64,000 nt of DNA from assembly GCF_037969875.1 (NCBI RefSeq), contig NZ_CP150218.1, forward strand, positions 2,852,001 through 2,916,000. The letters run 5' to 3'. The notes beneath the pieces were generated by a model. The model did no database searches. It was given only the letters and a program-made list of their open reading frames with translations, and was not told where the DNA came from. The stretch comes from Paenibacillus sp. FSL R7-0337. GTDB taxonomy: Bacteria > Bacillota > Bacilli > Paenibacillales > Paenibacillaceae. This document shows positions 43,827 to 52,213 of this stretch, in pieces. Positions within the stretch are counted from its first letter, which is position 1. The number at the start of each line of letters is the position of its first letter. The translations under genes were made by a program, and so were the position numbers.

Positions 43827-43853
43827 CATAGTATGCGGGGCTGTCCGGCAGGT
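43827..43853 (-). promoter_or_regulatory. Sigma-K-like promoter of the paralogous pair
   Basis: Minus strand AC (in AACC), a 16-bp spacer and CATACTATG, close to the sigma-K form (AC-N16-CATANNNTA) with one mismatch in the last base. It suggests late mother-cell expression. Confidence 0.4.
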
Positions 43854-43973
43854 TGTTTGGCGGCTGCGTATTTTTGCAGAGTTAACCCAGTCATTCTCTT
43901 AAAAAGCTCCATATCCTAATATCACACCATTCGAATGGTTCCTGCCTAGCTACACGTTCCTCCCTCTATGAAC

Positions 43974-43994
43974 CGGCAGCCTATACATGCTTAA
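43974..43994 (+). promoter_or_regulatory. Shared upstream element, copy 1
   Basis: CGGCAGC followed by TATACATGCTTA, nearly identical to 45256-45277, lies 76 bp before the repeat-protein start. It may be a promoter or operator. Confidence 0.5.
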
Positions 43995-44023
43995 GGACCC
44001 AGACGACGGTTTGGGTCTTTTCA
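43993..44023 (+). terminator. Terminator-like hairpin in the leader of the repeat-protein gene
   Basis: GACCCA and TGGGTC flank a 10-nt loop and lead into TTTTC. Both neighbouring genes point away, so this would act as a leader attenuator for the gene at 44070. Confidence 0.5.
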
Positions 44024-44069
44024 TGAGCAGGCTGACGGCAGAAATTGCCCACAGAAAGGATGACTCCAT

Positions 44070-45167
44070 TTGCCAAATTTCAGTTCATTTCAGGCGAACC
44101 CCGATAATTTGCGCACACTTATTTTCGGCCGGGACCCTTCAACTCTGATCGACCGCCCGCTCACCACCGATGCCAGCGGGAACCTGACCACCGTCATCTT
44201 GAACGGCACGATCTCTAGCATACTTGGCACGACTATTACTGCTGGTACATTAACATCGGCCGGTACAATCACGAACATCCTTGCTGGTACGATTACCAGC
44301 GTGCTTGGTGCGACTATCACTGCCGGTACATTAACATCTGCTGGTACAGTGACCAACCTGCTAGACGGTACGATTACTAGTGTGCTTGGCGCGACTATCA
44401 CTGCCGGTACATTAACATCTGCTGGTACAGTGACTAACCTGCTAGACGGTACGATTACCAGCGTGCTTGGTGCGACTATCACTGCCGGTACATTAACATC
44501 TGCTGGTACAGTGACTAACCTGCTAGACGGTACGATTACTAGTGTGCTTGGTGCAACTATCACTGCTGGTACTCTATCATCCGCTGGTACAGTGACCAAC
44601 CTGCTAGACGGTACGATTACTAGCGTGCTTGGTGCAACTATCACTGCTGGTACTCTATCATCCGCTGGTACTGTGACGAACCTGCTAGACGGTACGATTA
44701 CTAGTGTGCTTGGTGCGACTATCACTGCCGGTACTCTATCATCCGCTGGTACAGTGACTAACCTGCTAGACGGTACGATTACTAGTGTGCTTGGTGCGAC
44801 CATCACTGCCGGTACGCTGAGCAGCGTAACCTCTATCTCTCAGCGCAGCTTCGTTGAGCTGCCTACAACGGCAATTGCCACTTCGGATACCTATACACCA
44901 CTGCCTGCCAACAATACCAGTGTCCTTGGGACCTACTCCTACTTCATTGTGAATACCGGAGCCAATCCGGTGAACACACGGGTCGAGATCAGTGCAGACG
45001 GAACCAACTATTTCGTCGATACGACTGGAGACAACCCGCTGGCAGCAGGCTCTGTAGACGTAATTGTGCCTGCCCGCTTCCTGAAATACACCCGACTCTC
45101 TTATCAATCCGCGACGCCGGGTGCAGCTTCTACGCTTAATGTTATTTTTGATGCACAAGGAACGTAA
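44070..45167 (+). CDS. Thr/Ser/Gly-rich 27-residue-repeat protein (probable glycoprotein)
   Basis: The 365-residue protein starts MPNFSSFQANPDNLRTLIFG (TTG start, AAAGGATG site). Residues 46-252 are eight repeats of 27 residues, beginning GTITSVLGATITAGTL and ending SAGTVTNLLD, with roughly one-third Thr/Ser and no Cys. The last 110 residues form a separate beta-rich domain (QRSFVELPTTAIATSDTYT..NPVNTRVEISADGTNYF) resembling Bacillota DUF6385-type domains (uncertain). The repeat suggests a beta-solenoid with stacked Thr. Neighbouring glycosyltransferases make it a likely O-glycosylation acceptor (inference). No signal peptide is present. Confidence 0.78.
   Translation: MPNFSSFQANPDNLRTLIFGRDPSTLIDRPLTTDASGNLTTVILNGTISSILGTTITAGTLTSAGTITNILAGTITSVLGATITAGTLTSAGTVTNLLDGTITSVLGATITAGTLTSAGTVTNLLDGTITSVLGATITAGTLTSAGTVTNLLDGTITSVLGATITAGTLSSAGTVTNLLDGTITSVLGATITAGTLSSAGTVTNLLDGTITSVLGATITAGTLSSAGTVTNLLDGTITSVLGATITAGTLSSVTSISQRSFVELPTTAIATSDTYTPLPANNTSVLGTYSYFIVNTGANPVNTRVEISADGTNYFVDTTGDNPLAAGSVDVIVPARFLKYTRLSYQSATPGAASTLNVIFDAQGT
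44205..44825 (+). repeat. 81-bp in-frame tandem repeat, about 7.7 copies
   Basis: The first copy is divergent, then six nearly identical copies and one truncated final copy. Copies 2-4 carry TLTS and copies 5-8 TLSS with different codons, a block pattern typical of unequal crossing-over. Confidence 0.95.
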
Positions 45168-45196
45168 GCCTAGTTTCCGTCATACGATGCAGAAGC

Positions 45197-45228
45197 CAAG
45201 AGTGCATGGGTACCCATGTACTCTTTCC
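45197..45228 (+). terminator. Terminator between the repeat-protein gene and the glycosyltransferases
   Basis: AAGAGTGCATGGG-TA-CCCATGTACTCTT forms a 13-bp near-perfect stem followed by TTCC. Confidence 0.7.
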
Positions 45229-45255
45229 TGTGCGGTATTCCGCATCTACATAAGA

Positions 45256-45277
45256 CGGCAGCGCTTATACATGCTTA
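45256..45277 (+). promoter_or_regulatory. Shared upstream element, copy 2
   Basis: CGGCAGC and TATACATGCTTA, 50 bp before the glycosyltransferase start, as at 43974-43994. Confidence 0.5.
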
Positions 45278-45326
45278 TTTTTGCAGAATACCCGGAGGAA
45301 CTAAGGCCCGCGAAGGAGGAACGATC

Positions 45327-47399
45327 TTGAATCTATCTGCCAAACCTACACTCGGAGTGCAACTCATTGTCAACAATGAAGCCGAGCTGCTCCCCCGTTG
45401 TCTAGCCAGCTTGCAGGGCGCTGATGAAATCATCGTTGTCGATACCGGCTCAACCGACCCGTCCGTGGAGATCGCCCGCAGATACGGGGCAACGGTCATC
45501 GAAGCCCAGTGGAACTATCATTTCTCAGAAGCAAGAAATACCGGTCTCTCTCATGCAACGAGCAATTGGATATTGGTCTTGGATGCGGATGAAATCCTTC
45601 AGACCTCCATAGAGTCAATCAAGGAGATTCTCAAGGACAGCACAGCCGAAGCCTACACGGTACGCATAGAGAACCTGCTGGGAAACAGGCCCGAAGATCG
45701 TCTGTATCACCATCCTGTGCGGCTGTTCCGGGGTGGGCGGGGCTATCTTTTCAGCGGAAGAATTCATGAAAGTGTTGAGTCCTCTATTCTTACAAAATAT
45801 GGGTCCGCCGCCATCGGGGCCAGTCCAATAGAGATTCTTCACTTCGGCTACCTGCCCCCGGTCATGAGCGCCAAGCATAAAATCAGCCGCAACGGGCAAC
45901 TGCTGCGTCTTGCGCTTGCAGAAGAGCCTGACGATGTGTTCACCCGTTATAATCTGGCGGTCAACTGCTGTCAGGACGGACGGCTGGAGGAAGCCGGAGA
46001 ACTGCTGCGCCAGAGTCTTACCCTCGCTCCGCTTCAGGCCTCTTACCGTCCCTCGATCGTTCGTGATCTGTGTACAATGGATCTGGAGAGCGGTCATGTA
46101 AAAGCGGTCGACAGCCTGCTAACCCGTGAGCTGACACGTTATGGAGATTATCCCGACCTGCATTACATGCAGGGCCAGTCCTGGGAGAGCCAAGGATTCT
46201 ATGAACGCGCCGTCCAGTCTTACCAGCACGCCATAGATACCTCGTCTGCCCCGGCTCCGCGCAGAGCATACGTCACTGAACAGGGCATGGACAGCTTCCG
46301 CCCGCTGCACCGGATGGGGGCCATTTTCCAGCAGCTCGGGAAGCAGAAGGAAGCCGCGCAGCTGTACCATCGTGCGCTACAGCAGCACTCCCTGTATCTC
46401 CCCGCTCTGGAGGGGATCGCCTCTGCTTTTCAGGAGCTGGAGGTGCCGGATGGAGAGATTGCCGCACTCTTGATACAGCTAACCGGTACAGCGCAGCGTG
46501 CTGCAAGAACTGCAATTATCGGAACATTGTATCGGCTGGACGCTTATACGGCGATTGCAGAGCTGCCGCCCGCCGTCTGCCCGCTGGAAGAGGACACCTT
46601 GCTGTTCCTGCTGTCTTCCTGGATCATTACCGGAAAATATCATACGTTCAGGAAGACCGCCGCCCAGCTGCGGGCTAACCCCACCCAGCTGTCACCCGAA
46701 GGCCTAAATGCGGAGACTATACGGCAGCTCTGCCTGCTTGAGGCTGTCTTAACCTGGGAGCTGGGCGGGAGGCTGCCGGAGGAGCTGTGGCTGCAATCAC
46801 CTGCGGAAGTGCGTTCCGCAATGCTTGAGATCGACAAGGAATTGTCTCTTGATTCGTCTGAGCCGCAGGCAGAAACCGCTCCCTCCGGGGACTCCCAACT
46901 GCTGGCCGAGGTCATAAGGCTCGCTGTAAAGCACCAGTTCATCGCACTGGGCAAGCGGCTGGTTGAACGGTACCCGGCACATACACGCACTCTGGCAGAG
47001 GCACTTTATGAGGAAGGCTGGCGTGCAGAGGCGGGGGAACTATTCATCAACCTTGCAGGCAGCAAGGAAGCTTCAGGCGCAACCCTGCGGTATCTCGGAG
47101 AGCTGCTCATAGATAAAGGACATTATGCGGAGGCTGCGGGCTGGTACCGGCTTGCCTTGGGGGAATCCCCTGCAGACGATGCCGTCAGCACCGGACTGGC
47201 GCTCTGTTATCTGTATCTGGCAGAGCAGCGGCTCGCAGAAGCTGTAGAACGTCTCCAGGGGGCGGGACAGCAGGCTCAGGGTCCGCTTCAGGAGGACAGG
47301 GCAGCGGTTGCCCAATCCATCGCGGTGCTGCGCTGCACCCCCTGGCATACGAAGTGGAATTACACCCAGCGGCAGAGAGGAGCGGATCTGAGCTTATGA
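45327..47399 (+). CDS. GT2-TPR glycosyltransferase 1
   Basis: This 690-residue cytoplasmic protein has an N-terminal GT2 GT-A domain (about residues 1-215) with LIVNNEAELLPRCL, EIIVVDTGSTDPS and the metal/nucleotide-sugar motif VLDADEI. Tetratricopeptide-like helical repeats follow, e.g. FTRYNLAVNCCQDGRLEEA and YAEAAGWYRLALG. The GT2-plus-TPR architecture resembles SunS-type protein glycosyltransferases, where TPRs may grip the acceptor. TTG 45327 follows GGAGGAACG. It starts an operon with the next gene (4-bp overlap). Confidence 0.85.
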   Translation: MNLSAKPTLGVQLIVNNEAELLPRCLASLQGADEIIVVDTGSTDPSVEIARRYGATVIEAQWNYHFSEARNTGLSHATSNWILVLDADEILQTSIESIKEILKDSTAEAYTVRIENLLGNRPEDRLYHHPVRLFRGGRGYLFSGRIHESVESSILTKYGSAAIGASPIEILHFGYLPPVMSAKHKISRNGQLLRLALAEEPDDVFTRYNLAVNCCQDGRLEEAGELLRQSLTLAPLQASYRPSIVRDLCTMDLESGHVKAVDSLLTRELTRYGDYPDLHYMQGQSWESQGFYERAVQSYQHAIDTSSAPAPRRAYVTEQGMDSFRPLHRMGAIFQQLGKQKEAAQLYHRALQQHSLYLPALEGIASAFQELEVPDGEIAALLIQLTGTAQRAARTAIIGTLYRLDAYTAIAELPPAVCPLEEDTLLFLLSSWIITGKYHTFRKTAAQLRANPTQLSPEGLNAETIRQLCLLEAVLTWELGGRLPEELWLQSPAEVRSAMLEIDKELSLDSSEPQAETAPSGDSQLLAEVIRLAVKHQFIALGKRLVERYPAHTRTLAEALYEEGWRAEAGELFINLAGSKEASGATLRYLGELLIDKGHYAEAAGWYRLALGESPADDAVSTGLALCYLYLAEQRLAEAVERLQGAGQQAQGPLQEDRAAVAQSIAVLRCTPWHTKWNYTQRQRGADLSL

Positions 47400-49108
47400 C
47401 CACGAAACCACAGCAACTGCTGATTTCCTTGTGCATGATCGTCAAAAATGAAGCCGACAACCTGGCCCGCTGTCTCCGGAGTGTGCGCGGGACTGTGGAT
47501 GAAATCATCATTGTGGACACCGGTTCAACCGATGCCACCCGCCAGATTGCCCGCAGCTTCGGTGCCCGGATTATCAATTACCCGTGGAACGGGGATTTTG
47601 CCGCCGCACGCAACGCCGGTCTGGCCCTGGCGCAGGGCACCTGGATTCTGGTGCTGGATGCAGACGAGGAGCTGGAGCCGGGCAGCCGGGAGGAGCTGCT
47701 GGTGTGCGCGAAGCATACGGAGTATGAGGCTTTTTTTGTGCGGATTCATAATCATCAGGGGACGGAGCGCGCTTCGCAGACACTTACGGTCAACCCGATC
47801 CTCCGGATGTTCAAGAACCGCCCGAATTATCGCTTCAGCGGCATTATTCATGAGCAGATTGCGGCTGTCATTGTGCAGGAGACCCCGGATGCCGCGATGC
47901 ATATGGGCACCGTCATTGTCCATCACTACGGCTATGCCGACGGGGTCGTGGAGCGGAAAGACAAAATCAGCCGTAATCTCGGATTGCTGAAGCAGCAGCT
48001 GGAGGAGAGTCCCGGAGATGCTTTTCAGCATTTCAATTTGGCGGTTGAATATATGCGGCTGGGCGATTACGGGCAGGCGCTGGAGCATATCGGCACCTCG
48101 CTGAACCTGGCCAAGCCGGGTACCAGCTATGTTCACCTGCTCTATAAATACAAAGTCCGCTGCCTGGCGGTAACCGGTGATTACCCGGGGGCGCTGGAGG
48201 CCTGCGGGCAGGGAAGCACGCTTTTCCCGGATTACTCCGATCTTCACCACCTCAAAGGTGCGCTGCTGCTACAGGTGTCTGCCTTAGCCGAAGCCAAGAC
48301 CGCGCTGTGCCGGGCACTGGAGATTGGAGCCTCCCCTCCCCTCTACCATACGGAATCCGGGTTAGGCACCTATCTCACCCACACGCTGCTGGGGCAGGTC
48401 TGCCAGCAGATCGGCGAAGCGCATGAAGCGGCAGCCTGCTTCACCAGAGCAGCCCAGCTCCAGCCGGACCCCTGGCCGCTGATCCCGCGGCTCACGCGCC
48501 TGTTCAAATGCACGGGCCGCGAGCCAGAGCTCCACGGCTGGCTGGCCGGGCAGCTGCCCGGCATCCTGACAGAGCAGCGTCAGGATCTATTGCGCCTGCT
48601 GGTAACGGATGGCTGCTATACAGCGGCGGCTGATATGCTTGGGGGCGGGATCGCCGGTGCGGGTGAGATGGACGGTACGGCGCAGAGTGCGGGAGTGATG
48701 GAAGCGGTGGTGCGGGATGCGGGAGAGGTGGATGGTACGGCGCAGAGTGCGGGAGTGATGGAAGCGGCGGTGCGGGATGCGGGCGAGATAGATGGTAAGG
48801 CGCAGAGTGCGGGAGTGATGGAAGCGGCGGTGCCGCCTACTGCTGATTTGTTAGAGCTGTTGCAGCGGGCGGAAGCAGCTTACGCAGCGGAGCTGAGCTA
48901 CGATGATATTACTGAGCTGCTTAGTCATCCTGCAGTTGTCCCGGCAGACCGGAACACCTCACTCCCCATACCTGCTATTGCTGCGGCTGTGCAGCCCTGG
49001 ATTCTTTTGGCTGACAAGGTTCTGGCTGCGCTCGTAACTTCGGCCATGTATTCACCGGCGGCTGCGGCAGCCCGTCTCACTCTTCCGCTTCCCAGATCAG
49101 CTGATTAG
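47396..49108 (+). CDS. GT2-TPR glycosyltransferase 2 with 20-residue repeats
   Basis: The 570-residue protein has a GT2 domain with SLCMIVKNEADNLARCL, EIIIVDTGSTDATR and VLDADEELEP, then TPR-like repeats. From about residue 422 three 20-residue repeats (AGEVDGTAQSAGVMEA type) form a flexible linker before a C-terminal helical region. The ATG overlaps the preceding stop (ATGA). Its role would be sugar transfer to a protein or to another carrier; donor and acceptor are unknown. Confidence 0.85.
   Translation: MTTKPQQLLISLCMIVKNEADNLARCLRSVRGTVDEIIIVDTGSTDATRQIARSFGARIINYPWNGDFAAARNAGLALAQGTWILVLDADEELEPGSREELLVCAKHTEYEAFFVRIHNHQGTERASQTLTVNPILRMFKNRPNYRFSGIIHEQIAAVIVQETPDAAMHMGTVIVHHYGYADGVVERKDKISRNLGLLKQQLEESPGDAFQHFNLAVEYMRLGDYGQALEHIGTSLNLAKPGTSYVHLLYKYKVRCLAVTGDYPGALEACGQGSTLFPDYSDLHHLKGALLLQVSALAEAKTALCRALEIGASPPLYHTESGLGTYLTHTLLGQVCQQIGEAHEAAACFTRAAQLQPDPWPLIPRLTRLFKCTGREPELHGWLAGQLPGILTEQRQDLLRLLVTDGCYTAAADMLGGGIAGAGEMDGTAQSAGVMEAVVRDAGEVDGTAQSAGVMEAAVRDAGEIDGKAQSAGVMEAAVPPTADLLELLQRAEAAYAAELSYDDITELLSHPAVVPADRNTSLPIPAIAAAVQPWILLADKVLAALVTSAMYSPAAAAARLTLPLPRSAD
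48661..48834 (+). repeat. 60-bp in-frame tandem repeat, three copies
   Basis: Three nearly identical 60-bp units at 48661, 48721 and 48781 lie inside the glycosyltransferase gene. Differences are a few substitutions. Confidence 0.95.
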
Positions 49109-49140
49109 TATGTTATCAGAGACCGTAGCTGCGATAGGCC

Positions 49141-49330
49141 TAATTGTATTTGGTACAATTAAAACGCCAGATTGCTCGCCAATATCCCATTTAGTTGTAC
49201 TTCGTACATTTAAACATCCGCCGATTCTTCCTTCTCCCCTTTTTGGGCAGATTTAGTTGTACAGACTACAGCTATCCAATGAAAGTGTGCTTTATCGCTG
49301 GTTTTAGGTGTACGTTCTGCAACTATCCTG
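49141..49330 (+). repeat. Four degenerate TTGTAC-type repeats
   Basis: Copies with TTTAGTTGTAC / GTACATTTAAA-like palindromes begin near 49144, 49195, 49257 and 49308, spaced 51, 62 and 51 bp. They fill the gap before the third glycosyltransferase gene, whose 520-bp upstream region otherwise holds no gene. Confidence 0.6.
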
Positions 49331-49631
49331 TATAGCCGGCTTTTTATCCGGAGAGTACCGGTGTGACTGAGCGCCCGCGGACTGAGGATCGTTTATTTTG
49401 AAGAAAACGCATGATTGGGAAGAGTTACGGACTCCAATGCGCTTAAAGGCGGATATGCTGCCCAAAATCATCGGTTAGAGAGACAATAGGGTCCTCTCCG
49501 TCCGCCACTCGGTAAAAAGTGCTGTTTTGGGGGAAATAACGGCGCTCCAGTCCGTCAGGAATATCTCCGCTCCGCTTGCTTCGCACTCCTGCTTTTTCAA
49601 TCAGATACTGTCAGAAAGGAGCTTACAGACC

Positions 49632-51719
49632 ATGGATACTCCCGGGATCTCGCTCTGCATGATCGTCAGGAATGAGGCACAGCATCTGGAGCAATGCCTG
49701 CTGTCTGTTCAGGGTATGGTCTCGGAGATCATCATCGCAGATACCGGATCAGAGGATAACAGTATGGCTATCGCCCGCAGGTTCGGTGCCCGGGTGATCC
49801 GGCTGCCCTGGGAGCATGATTTCTCCAAAGCCCGTAATCATACCCTACAGCTGGCCTCCTATGGCTGGATTCTGGTGCTGGATGCAGATGAAGCCCTTGC
49901 GAACTGGAAGCGGGAGGAGTTAGAGTGTCTGCTAGAATCGGAGTGTGCGGACGGGTATTTCCTGCCTTTTATTCATTATGTGGGTGAGGCCTCAGGGCGG
50001 GAATACGTGACAGACAATGTGTGCCGGCTGTTTCGTAATGATTCACGTATCTGTTTTCGCGGGAGCATTCATGAGGAGGTGGCCTCCAGCATCTGGAGCC
50101 TCCCCGGAGGACATATCGCTTATGCCCGTCTGCCTGTCCATCACTACGGATATCTGGATGATGAGCTTCAGCGCAAAAACAAAGCCAGCCGCAATCTGCA
50201 GCTGATTCTCGCTGCTCTGCGGCTTGAACCAGACAGCGTTCCTCTGCGGTACGCACTGGGCACGGAATATTACCAGCAGGGACAATATCAGGCGGCGGCA
50301 GATCTTCTCTTGCCTCTGCTAGAGGAAGCTCCACCAGACTCCGGGTATACCGCTGACCTGTATCTCAAAACAGCCTTTGCCCTCCAAGGGGGCGGGCGGC
50401 CTGCGGACGCGGAGTCTGTCTATCAGGCCGGGATTGGGCTGTATGCAGATTTCACCGATCTGCTGGAGAGCTATGCCGGGCTGCTGCTGGAGCAAGGGCA
50501 GGTATGGCGGGCGTACCCTCTGCTTCAGCGGGCACTGGACAGCGGGGATACCGCACATAAATACCCTTCCTCCTCCGGCAGCGGAACCTGCCGCACCCGC
50601 CTATTCGCCGGACGGGTCTGCGAGCGGCTGTTCCTCTACGAGGAAGCCATGGAGCATTACAGGCAGGCGATACTCTACTCGCCTGACGATCTTGCCGCTT
50701 GGGAGCAGCTGGCCACGCTGTGCCTGCTGTCCGGGCAAGCGGAGCAGCTGGCGGTGTTCACCCGTCAGCTGCTCCCTGCCCTGCCCCGGCGAGTGCTGAG
50801 CAGGCTGGTGCCTGCCGCACTCAATGCCCACGCCGCCTCATGGCTGGCGGCGCTTCTCGCAGCACCGCATCTGCCGGAGGATATCCGGCAGGTGCTTCAG
50901 GTGCTGCTAGGGACGCTGTTCCGGGACCCGGAACAGCCCGGGGCCGCATCCGCCGGGCTTGCGCGGATGCGGGAGGATGCGCCGGATAACCCGTGGATAT
51001 CCGGCTATCTGTGGGCCTTGTCCTGCCGCAGCGGCGGAAGCGCCGCGGCAGGACAAGGCCTGAGGCGGCTGGCGGAGCTACCGCCCGAACTTGCAGCCGC
51101 GCATCGCCGGCTCGCGGGGCTGCAGGCAGGCCCGGCGGAGCATGGGGCCGATGAGCATTCAATAATTTTGTTTCCGGCAGAAGGTACCTTCCCGGCTCCT
51201 GACACGGACAGCGCTGCCCGTTCGGAGCACCATACCGACACACCGCTAACCTTCGCAGATTATTCTTACGCAGCACAACTGCTCCTTCAGGCAGGCGCTT
51301 GGGATACATTACTCCTGCTGGGCAGGCCCACTAGCGCTGCACGCTTTCTCTGGAGCAGACTTCCCCTGCCGCTGCTGCGAGGACTACTGGATGCACCTGT
51401 TTCATTTAAAATGCAATGGTGTGCAGATTACACCCGGCAATCACAACACTATAGCCTTCCTGGTGATGCTGCGGAATGGCTGCTCTATGCAGCCATTGCC
51501 CAGTCATGCGGGCAGGTCCCGCAGCTTACGCCCGCCGATGAACAGACGCTTCGCCAATCCGGCAGCACTGCCGCAATCACTGGCCTCAGCTACCACATGC
51601 TGCTTCTTGCGGCGGAGGTTCGCCCACAGGGCAACATCTCCGCTACAGGCAGCATTCCGTGGCTGCTGCTTGTGAAGTCTGCGCTTCAGAGCGGGGATGA
51701 CAGAGATAACAATATCTAA
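49632..51719 (+). CDS. GT2-TPR glycosyltransferase 3
   Basis: This 695-residue protein is built like the previous two: a GT2 domain (SLCMIVRNEAQHLEQCL, EIIIADTGSEDNSMA, VLDADEAL), TPR-like helical repeats (e.g. YALGTEYYQQGQYQAAADLL) and a variable, Ala/Gly/Leu-rich C-terminal third. ATG 49632 follows AAAGGAGC. The 520-bp gap to the preceding gene suggests its own promoter. It probably modifies the same or related surface proteins (inference). Confidence 0.85.
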   Translation: MDTPGISLCMIVRNEAQHLEQCLLSVQGMVSEIIIADTGSEDNSMAIARRFGARVIRLPWEHDFSKARNHTLQLASYGWILVLDADEALANWKREELECLLESECADGYFLPFIHYVGEASGREYVTDNVCRLFRNDSRICFRGSIHEEVASSIWSLPGGHIAYARLPVHHYGYLDDELQRKNKASRNLQLILAALRLEPDSVPLRYALGTEYYQQGQYQAAADLLLPLLEEAPPDSGYTADLYLKTAFALQGGGRPADAESVYQAGIGLYADFTDLLESYAGLLLEQGQVWRAYPLLQRALDSGDTAHKYPSSSGSGTCRTRLFAGRVCERLFLYEEAMEHYRQAILYSPDDLAAWEQLATLCLLSGQAEQLAVFTRQLLPALPRRVLSRLVPAALNAHAASWLAALLAAPHLPEDIRQVLQVLLGTLFRDPEQPGAASAGLARMREDAPDNPWISGYLWALSCRSGGSAAAGQGLRRLAELPPELAAAHRRLAGLQAGPAEHGADEHSIILFPAEGTFPAPDTDSAARSEHHTDTPLTFADYSYAAQLLLQAGAWDTLLLLGRPTSAARFLWSRLPLPLLRGLLDAPVSFKMQWCADYTRQSQHYSLPGDAAEWLLYAAIAQSCGQVPQLTPADEQTLRQSGSTAAITGLSYHMLLLAAEVRPQGNISATGSIPWLLLVKSALQSGDDRDNNI

Positions 51720-51787
51720 GGTTACGCTTGGCTTTCCCCCCTCACTCAATCTTTGAAATATTAGCTTTACAAATCCTCTTGAAACAC

Positions 51788-52114
51788 TCATATGGAAAAC
51801 GAAAGACCCTGAGGGATAGCTCCCTCAAGGTCAAGCAAGTCCTCTATCTTTTCATAATACATCGGCCAGGCGGAATCCTTTTGTTCTTCTAACAATTCCT
51901 TATTACTTTTGACAAACCGACTGATTTCAAATGTGCTAATATCAAGGATAATGCTCCCCCGCAACTGCGTTTCAAACCTATGCATCAGAACATTAACAAA
52001 CTCAATAGTGACAGGAACCAGATTTCCTTTGCCGCCCAGTGTGTGCAATGTAATTTTGGCATTTTGTAAATCAATGTTATAGGAGACAATTTCATTATCA
52101 TGAATACTTTGCAC
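51788..52114 (-). CDS. Small hypothetical protein between the two glycosyltransferase operons
   Basis: This 108-residue soluble protein has a beta-rich first half (IVSYNIDLQNAKITLHTL) and a helical, acidic second half (LEEQKDSAWPMYYEKIEDLLDLEG). No family is recognised; the size and acidic helix recall immunity-type proteins, without other support. GTG 52114, 8 bp after TATGGAGG, is preferred over the upstream frame. It is convergent with GT 3 and downstream of the minus GT operon, separated by about 100 bp. Confidence 0.6.
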   Translation of the reverse strand: MQSIHDNEIVSYNIDLQNAKITLHTLGGKGNLVPVTIEFVNVLMHRFETQLRGSIILDISTFEISRFVKSNKELLEEQKDSAWPMYYEKIEDLLDLEGAIPQGLSFSI

Positions 52115-52213
52115 CGAATCCAGCCTCCATACAATCCATATTATGCTCATTTTGGGGAGCCGCTGCTCCAATCCCAAGTATGAATATACATGAAAATAAG
52201 GCTATGATCTACG

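Noticed and set aside
44090..44806. Long minus-strand open frame with repeated VAPSTLVIVPSSR-like units
   Set aside because: It is the reverse complement of the 81-bp repeat; the plus-strand frame has the ribosome site, terminator and protein-like composition.
44070..45167. Phage tail-fibre or prophage origin of the repeat protein
   Set aside because: No phage structural, integrase or lysis genes nearby; glycosyltransferase context fits better.
49330..49630. Possible coding region upstream of glycosyltransferase 3
   Set aside because: Only an in-frame extension without ribosome site was found; the start at 49632 is better supported.
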